Shown here one piece after another: positions 7,539 through 10,638 of a DNA stretch of 10,638 nt. A program made the position numbers and the translations under genes. The DNA comes from an uncultured Flavobacteriales bacterium. Its GTDB lineage: Bacteria; Bacteroidota; Bacteroidia; Flavobacteriales; Schleiferiaceae. The stretch is from the NCBI GenBank assembly GCA_903821715.1, contig CAIJMB010000133.1, forward strand, positions 1 through 10,638. The letters run 5' to 3'. The notes under the pieces are model-generated. The model saw only the letters and a program-made list of their open reading frames with translations. It ran no database searches and was not told the DNA's origin. Positions within the stretch are counted from its first letter, which is position 1; every line of letters begins with the position of its first letter.

Positions 7539-7612
7539 CCTCAGGCGATTTTGAGCCAAAAAGGCAGTGTTTCGATTGAAATGCTGCCTTTTTGTCGTTT
7601 TAACACCTGAGG
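7539..7612. repeat. 7-bp inverted repeat framing the terminator
   Basis: CCTCAGG at 7539-7545 is the exact reverse complement of CCTGAGG at 7606-7612, and the two arms enclose the intrinsic terminator hairpin. A direct repeat TTGAGCCA also follows each arm (7551-7558 and 7621-7628). The two stretches therefore read as related elements of the form CCT(C/G)AGGC, a short spacer, then TTGAGCCA. Whether this is an operator, an outer RNA stem or chance is not known. Confidence 0.45.
7558..7600 (+). terminator. Strong intrinsic terminator after the T9SS protein gene
   Basis: AAAAAGGCAG (7558-7567) pairs perfectly with CTGCCTTTTT (7584-7593). The stem continues inward through two G-T wobbles and TTTC/GAAA to a GATT tetraloop (7574-7577), about 16 pairs in all. 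The 3' side runs into TTTTTGTCGTTTT. It starts 30 bp after the stop of the secreted-protein gene and 81 bp before clpB. The A-run on the left arm could make it work on the other strand too, but no minus-strand gene ends here. Confidence 0.9.
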
Positions 7613-7638
7613 CACGTGGATTGAGCCATTGGGAACAT

Positions 7639-10206
7639 ATGGACAATCTTACCGTCAAAACCCAATCCGCCCTTCAGGCCGCGCAACAGCGCGCCACTGA
7701 ACTGGGCCACCAGGCAATTGATTCCGCGCACCTCTTTTTAGGTGCCGTAGAATCAGACCATGCCTTTATTGAAGATCTACTGCGCCGAGCCGGTCTCGCT
7801 CCCGAGACCTTGGTGCGCACTGCCGAAGCCCTACTCGCCCAGCAAGGTCGCGTCGAAGGAGGTGAACGCTACCTCAGCCGCCCCGCTCAGAATGCACTCA
7901 CCCAAGCGGCAACTGCAGCCAAAAAATTTGGCGACGACTACGTTAGCCTTGAATTCTTAATCCTTGGTATCGGAACCGCCAGCGATGGCATGGGCCAAGC
8001 CCTGCGGGATGCAGGGTTCCGCGAAAAAGAATTTAGTGCGGTAATTGCCCAGCTGCGCCAAGGAAAAAAAGCCCAATCGGCATCCGCCGAAGGCAGCTAT
8101 CAAGCCCTAAAAAAGTACGCGATTGACCTGAACGAGCGCGCCGAAAGCGGTAAACTCGATCCCGTGATTGGGCGCGACGACGAAATTCGTCGGGTCCTTC
8201 AAATCCTCTCTCGACGCACCAAAAATAACCCCGTCCTTGTGGGTGAACCCGGCGTCGGTAAAACCGCCATCGCCGAAGGCCTCGCCCACCGCATTGTGCG
8301 GGGTGACGTCCCCGAAAACCTTCAGGGCAAACGGATCTTTTCGCTCGACATGGGCTCGCTAATCGCCGGAGCCAAGTACAAAGGTGAATTCGAAGAACGC
8401 CTCAAGTCCGTGGTTCAAGAGGTTACGGCTGCCGAGGGCGACCTTATTCTCTTCATCGACGAAATCCACACTTTGGTCGGTGCCGGCGGCGGCGAAGGCG
8501 CCATGGACGCGGCCAATATACTGAAGCCCGCACTGGCCCGCGGCGAGCTGCGCTGTGTGGTGGCAACCACCTTGAACGAGTTCCAGAAGTACTTCGAAAA
8601 AGACAAGGCACTTGAGCGCCGCTTTCAGAAAGTTCTGGTTGAAGAACCCGATACCGAAGCATCCATAGCCATTTTGCGCGGAATCAAAGAGAAGTACGAA
8701 AGCCACCACAAAGTCCGCATCAAGGACGAAGCGGTAGTCCAGTCGGTGCTGTTGAGCCAGCGCTACATTTCAGATCGCTTCTTGCCCGACAAAGCGATTG
8801 ACTTGATGGACGAGGCCGCCTCAAAGCTCCGGCTTGAAATTAATTCGAAGCCCGAAGAGCTCGACGACTTGGACCGCAAGATTATTCAGCTCGAAATCGA
8901 ACGCGAGGCCATCCAGCGCGAGGACGACCCCAAGCGCCTCAATCTACTCAAGCAGGAACTCTCCACGCTCAATGAGAAGCGAACAGCCTTGGGCGCCCAA
9001 TGGTCCGCCGAAAAAGAAGCGGTTGAACGAATCCAACGTGCGAAAGAGGATGTCGAAGGACTCAAACTCGAGGCTGAGCAAGCCGAACGCAATGGAGACT
9101 ATGCCAAAGTAGCCGAAATCCGTTATGGCAAGCTGGCGGCCGCCGAACAGTCCATCACCGACGGCCTCGCGGCCCTCGACGAGCTGCGCACCGACCGACG
9201 CGCCATGGTTCAAGAAGAAGTGGGCGCTGAGGACATTGCCGAAGTCGTGTCGCGCTGGACCGGAATCCCCGTCAGCAAGATGCTCGAGAGCGAGCGAAGC
9301 AAACTCCTTCGCCTTGAAGATGAACTCCACCAGCGGGTGGTCGGCCAGAACGAGGCGATTGAAGCCGTCTCTGACGCCTTGCGCCGCGCCCGCGCCGGCT
9401 TGGGCGACCCCAAGCGCCCGATTGGGTCCTTCCTCTTTCTCGGCCCCACTGGAGTCGGAAAAACCGAACTTGCCCGAGCGCTTGCCGAATTCCTCTTTGA
9501 CGACGACCAGGCCATGGTCCGCATTGATATGAGTGAATACCAAGAGCGCCACAGCGTGTCGCGGCTTGTGGGAGCCCCTCCGGGATATGTGGGCTATGAA
9601 GAGGGCGGACAGCTCACCGAAGCTGTACGCCGTCGCCCCTATGCGGTCGTGCTGCTCGACGAGATTGAAAAAGCCCACCCCGAAGTCTTCAATGTGCTGC
9701 TCCAAGTGCTCGACGACGGACGGCTCACCGACGGCAAGGGCCGCACGGTCAACTTTACACACAGCGTCGTGGTGATGACCAGTAACCTGGGATCTGAACT
9801 CCTACTTGACGGCGAAGGGCCTGAGGCGGTGCAGCAGTTGCTGCGCAAAACCTTGCGCCCGGAGTTTCTCAACCGCATCGACGAAATCATCACCTTTCAC
9901 CCATTGGGCGAAGACCATGTGCGCCGAATCGTACAGCTGCAGCTCAAAGAGGTTCAAAAACGCTTGGCGGACCAAGAAATCACCATTGAATTCACCCCTG
10001 AAGCGGTGGATGCCTTGGCCGCAGAGGGCTTTGACCCCGCCTTCGGAGCCCGCCCGCTCAAGCGAACGGTGCAGCGCCGCATTCTCAACGATCTTGCGAA
10101 AAAGCTCTTGAGCGGCGAAGTCCAACGCGACGCCGTTGTTCTCCGCGATGCGATAGACGGAGCCATCTTTTTTACCAACACCCAGCTGGGCCTCTCGCAG
10201 GCCTAG
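7639..10206 (+). CDS. clpB: ATP-dependent chaperone/disaggregase ClpB
   Basis: This is a Hsp100 hexameric AAA+ disaggregase that threads proteins out of aggregates, working with DnaK/DnaJ/GrpE in the cytoplasm. The start at 7639 (MDNLTVKTQSALQAAQ) gives 855 residues, close to the 857 of E. coli ClpB. A longer in-frame start at 7567 is rejected because it lies inside the terminator hairpin. Domains in order are: Clp N domain (about 1-145); NBD1 with Walker A GEPGVGKT (202-209), pore-loop Y247 (GAKYKGE), Walker B D274/E275 and Arg pair R327/R328; coiled-coil M domain (about 403-525), which separates ClpB from ClpA; and NBD2 with Walker A GPTGVGKT (602-609), pore-loop Y650 (PPGYVGY), Walker B D674/E675, Arg finger R746 and sensor-2 GAR (803-805). 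No key residue is missing. No CIRCE element or clear heat-shock promoter is visible in the 110-bp upstream gap. The stop overlaps the convergent mltG stop. Confidence 0.98.
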   Translation: MDNLTVKTQSALQAAQQRATELGHQAIDSAHLFLGAVESDHAFIEDLLRRAGLAPETLVRTAEALLAQQGRVEGGERYLSRPAQNALTQAATAAKKFGDDYVSLEFLILGIGTASDGMGQALRDAGFREKEFSAVIAQLRQGKKAQSASAEGSYQALKKYAIDLNERAESGKLDPVIGRDDEIRRVLQILSRRTKNNPVLVGEPGVGKTAIAEGLAHRIVRGDVPENLQGKRIFSLDMGSLIAGAKYKGEFEERLKSVVQEVTAAEGDLILFIDEIHTLVGAGGGEGAMDAANILKPALARGELRCVVATTLNEFQKYFEKDKALERRFQKVLVEEPDTEASIAILRGIKEKYESHHKVRIKDEAVVQSVLLSQRYISDRFLPDKAIDLMDEAASKLRLEINSKPEELDDLDRKIIQLEIEREAIQREDDPKRLNLLKQELSTLNEKRTALGAQWSAEKEAVERIQRAKEDVEGLKLEAEQAERNGDYAKVAEIRYGKLAAAEQSITDGLAALDELRTDRRAMVQEEVGAEDIAEVVSRWTGIPVSKMLESERSKLLRLEDELHQRVVGQNEAIEAVSDALRRARAGLGDPKRPIGSFLFLGPTGVGKTELARALAEFLFDDDQAMVRIDMSEYQERHSVSRLVGAPPGYVGYEEGGQLTEAVRRRPYAVVLLDEIEKAHPEVFNVLLQVLDDGRLTDGKGRTVNFTHSVVVMTSNLGSELLLDGEGPEAVQQLLRKTLRPEFLNRIDEIITFHPLGEDHVRRIVQLQLKEVQKRLADQEITIEFTPEAVDALAAEGFDPAFGARPLKRTVQRRILNDLAKKLLSGEVQRDAVVLRDAIDGAIFFTNTQLGLSQA

Positions 10207-10638
10207 CGGGTGATGGCGCGCAAGTAGCGGTTCCGGTTGCGAAGGTGCTCGGCGTAGCTCTTTGAAAAGAGGTGAAAGCCCGGCTTCGAAGGGTTGGCGC
10301 AGAAAAAGAGCTCTCCCGTGGCCGTCGAAGCCAGTACGCTATCGATCACCGGCGGGTGCACCGTAGCCAATGGCCCGGGCGGCAACCCCTTAGTTCGGTA
10401 GGTATTGAACGGATGCGCCACGCGAAGCATGCTGCCTGTCACGCGGCGAATCGGAGCCTGAGCAACTCCTCGGTCGAGGACCGCGTAGACCACGGTCGGA
10501 TCAGCCTCCAAACGTTTGCCCTGCTTCAAACGAGTTAAGTAGACTCCAGCGATACGCGGCCACTCTTCGGGCTCTTTGGATTCTGCCTGCACAATGCTCG
10601 CGAGGACTGTCACTTCGTAGCGACTTAAACCTAGACGC
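10203..10638 (-). CDS. mltG: Endolytic murein transglycosylase MltG (YceG family), 3' part only
   Basis: MltG is an inner-membrane lytic transglycosylase that cuts nascent glycan strands and may set strand length during peptidoglycan synthesis. The 144 visible residues are the C-terminal half of the YceG domain, and the frame stays open to the right edge of the window (GLSRYEVTVLASIV). The conserved ASIVQAES motif carries the probable catalytic Glu (nt 10581-10583 on the complement), equivalent to E218 of E. coli MltG. The family blocks LEADPTVVYA, FNTYRTKGLPPGPL and GFHLFSKSYAEH follow, all in the expected order. The N-terminal membrane anchor and first half lie outside the window. The stop codon (complement of 10203-10205) shares the palindrome CTAG with the clpB stop, so the genes converge with a 4-bp overlap. 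An internal GTG at 10611-10613 is not the true start. Confidence 0.95.
   Translation of the reverse strand, partial: RLGLSRYEVTVLASIVQAESKEPEEWPRIAGVYLTRLKQGKRLEADPTVVYAVLDRGVAQAPIRRVTGSMLRVAHPFNTYRTKGLPPGPLATVHPPVIDSVLASTATGELFFCANPSKPGFHLFSKSYAEHLRNRNRYLRAITR

Noticed and set aside
7567..7638. 24-codon N-terminal extension of ClpB from an upstream in-frame ATG
   Set aside because: The ATG falls inside the intrinsic terminator stem and the added residues do not match ClpB, whose normal N-terminus begins at 7639.
7529..7638. CIRCE or other known heat-shock operator before clpB
   Set aside because: No TTAGCACTC/GAGTGCTAA-type inverted repeat is present and no good TTTG...TAnnTTTG promoter could be placed. 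Only the weaker repeats reported as a finding were seen.
8944..9762. 272-codon minus-strand open frame opposite clpB
   Set aside because: It is fully antisense to the conserved M domain and NBD2 of ClpB. The translation shows no recognisable domain, so it is a shadow frame of a GC-rich gene.

Overview
The window looks like ordinary chromosomal DNA from a member of the Bacteroidota, probably a moderately GC-rich, Flavobacteriales-like organism. The main evidence is a giant secreted protein with a C-terminal type IX secretion (T9SS) sorting domain, a secretion route essentially confined to this phylum. Supporting evidence is a TAnnTTTG-type -7 promoter box in front of that gene and the absence of strong Shine-Dalgarno sequences. 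The order-level placement is a guess.

Layout from left to right: (1) positions 1-2675 are a tightly packed plus-strand cluster of three genes. They are the 3' part of a 2-oxo acid dehydrogenase E2 acyltransferase, a DEDDh-type 3'-5' exonuclease and a fumarylacetoacetate-hydrolase-family enzyme. Each downstream start codon overlaps the previous stop codon. (2) A 71-bp gap holds a candidate promoter. (3) Positions 2747-7528 encode a 1593-residue exported protein with five jelly-roll-like domains alternating with Ig/CARDB-like spacers, ending in a T9SS domain. (4) A 110-bp gap holds a strong intrinsic terminator framed by short inverted and direct repeats. (5) Positions 7639-10206 encode a full-length ClpB disaggregase. 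(6) The 3' part of a minus-strand mltG gene (endolytic murein transglycosylase) converges on clpB, and the two stop codons share one CTAG.

The E2 subunit belongs to a cytoplasmic dehydrogenase complex that makes acyl-CoA. The FAH-family enzyme probably handles a small acylpyruvate-type metabolite, and the exonuclease acts on nucleic acids. Their overlap predicts one transcript and translational coupling rather than a shared pathway. The giant protein should leave by Sec and then T9SS, and is probably a cell-surface or released adhesin or binding protein. ClpB rescues aggregated proteins with DnaK, and MltG trims nascent glycan strands at the inner membrane. I see no tRNA, rRNA, CRISPR array, insertion sequence, phage gene or defence system.

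I did not find a convincing new multi-gene system. The points most worth a second look are the mosaic architecture of the giant protein, the 21-bp coding minisatellite in the E2 linker, the repeats around the terminator before clpB, a near-identical 17-bp sequence at two stop codons, and the clpB/mltG tail-to-tail overlap.
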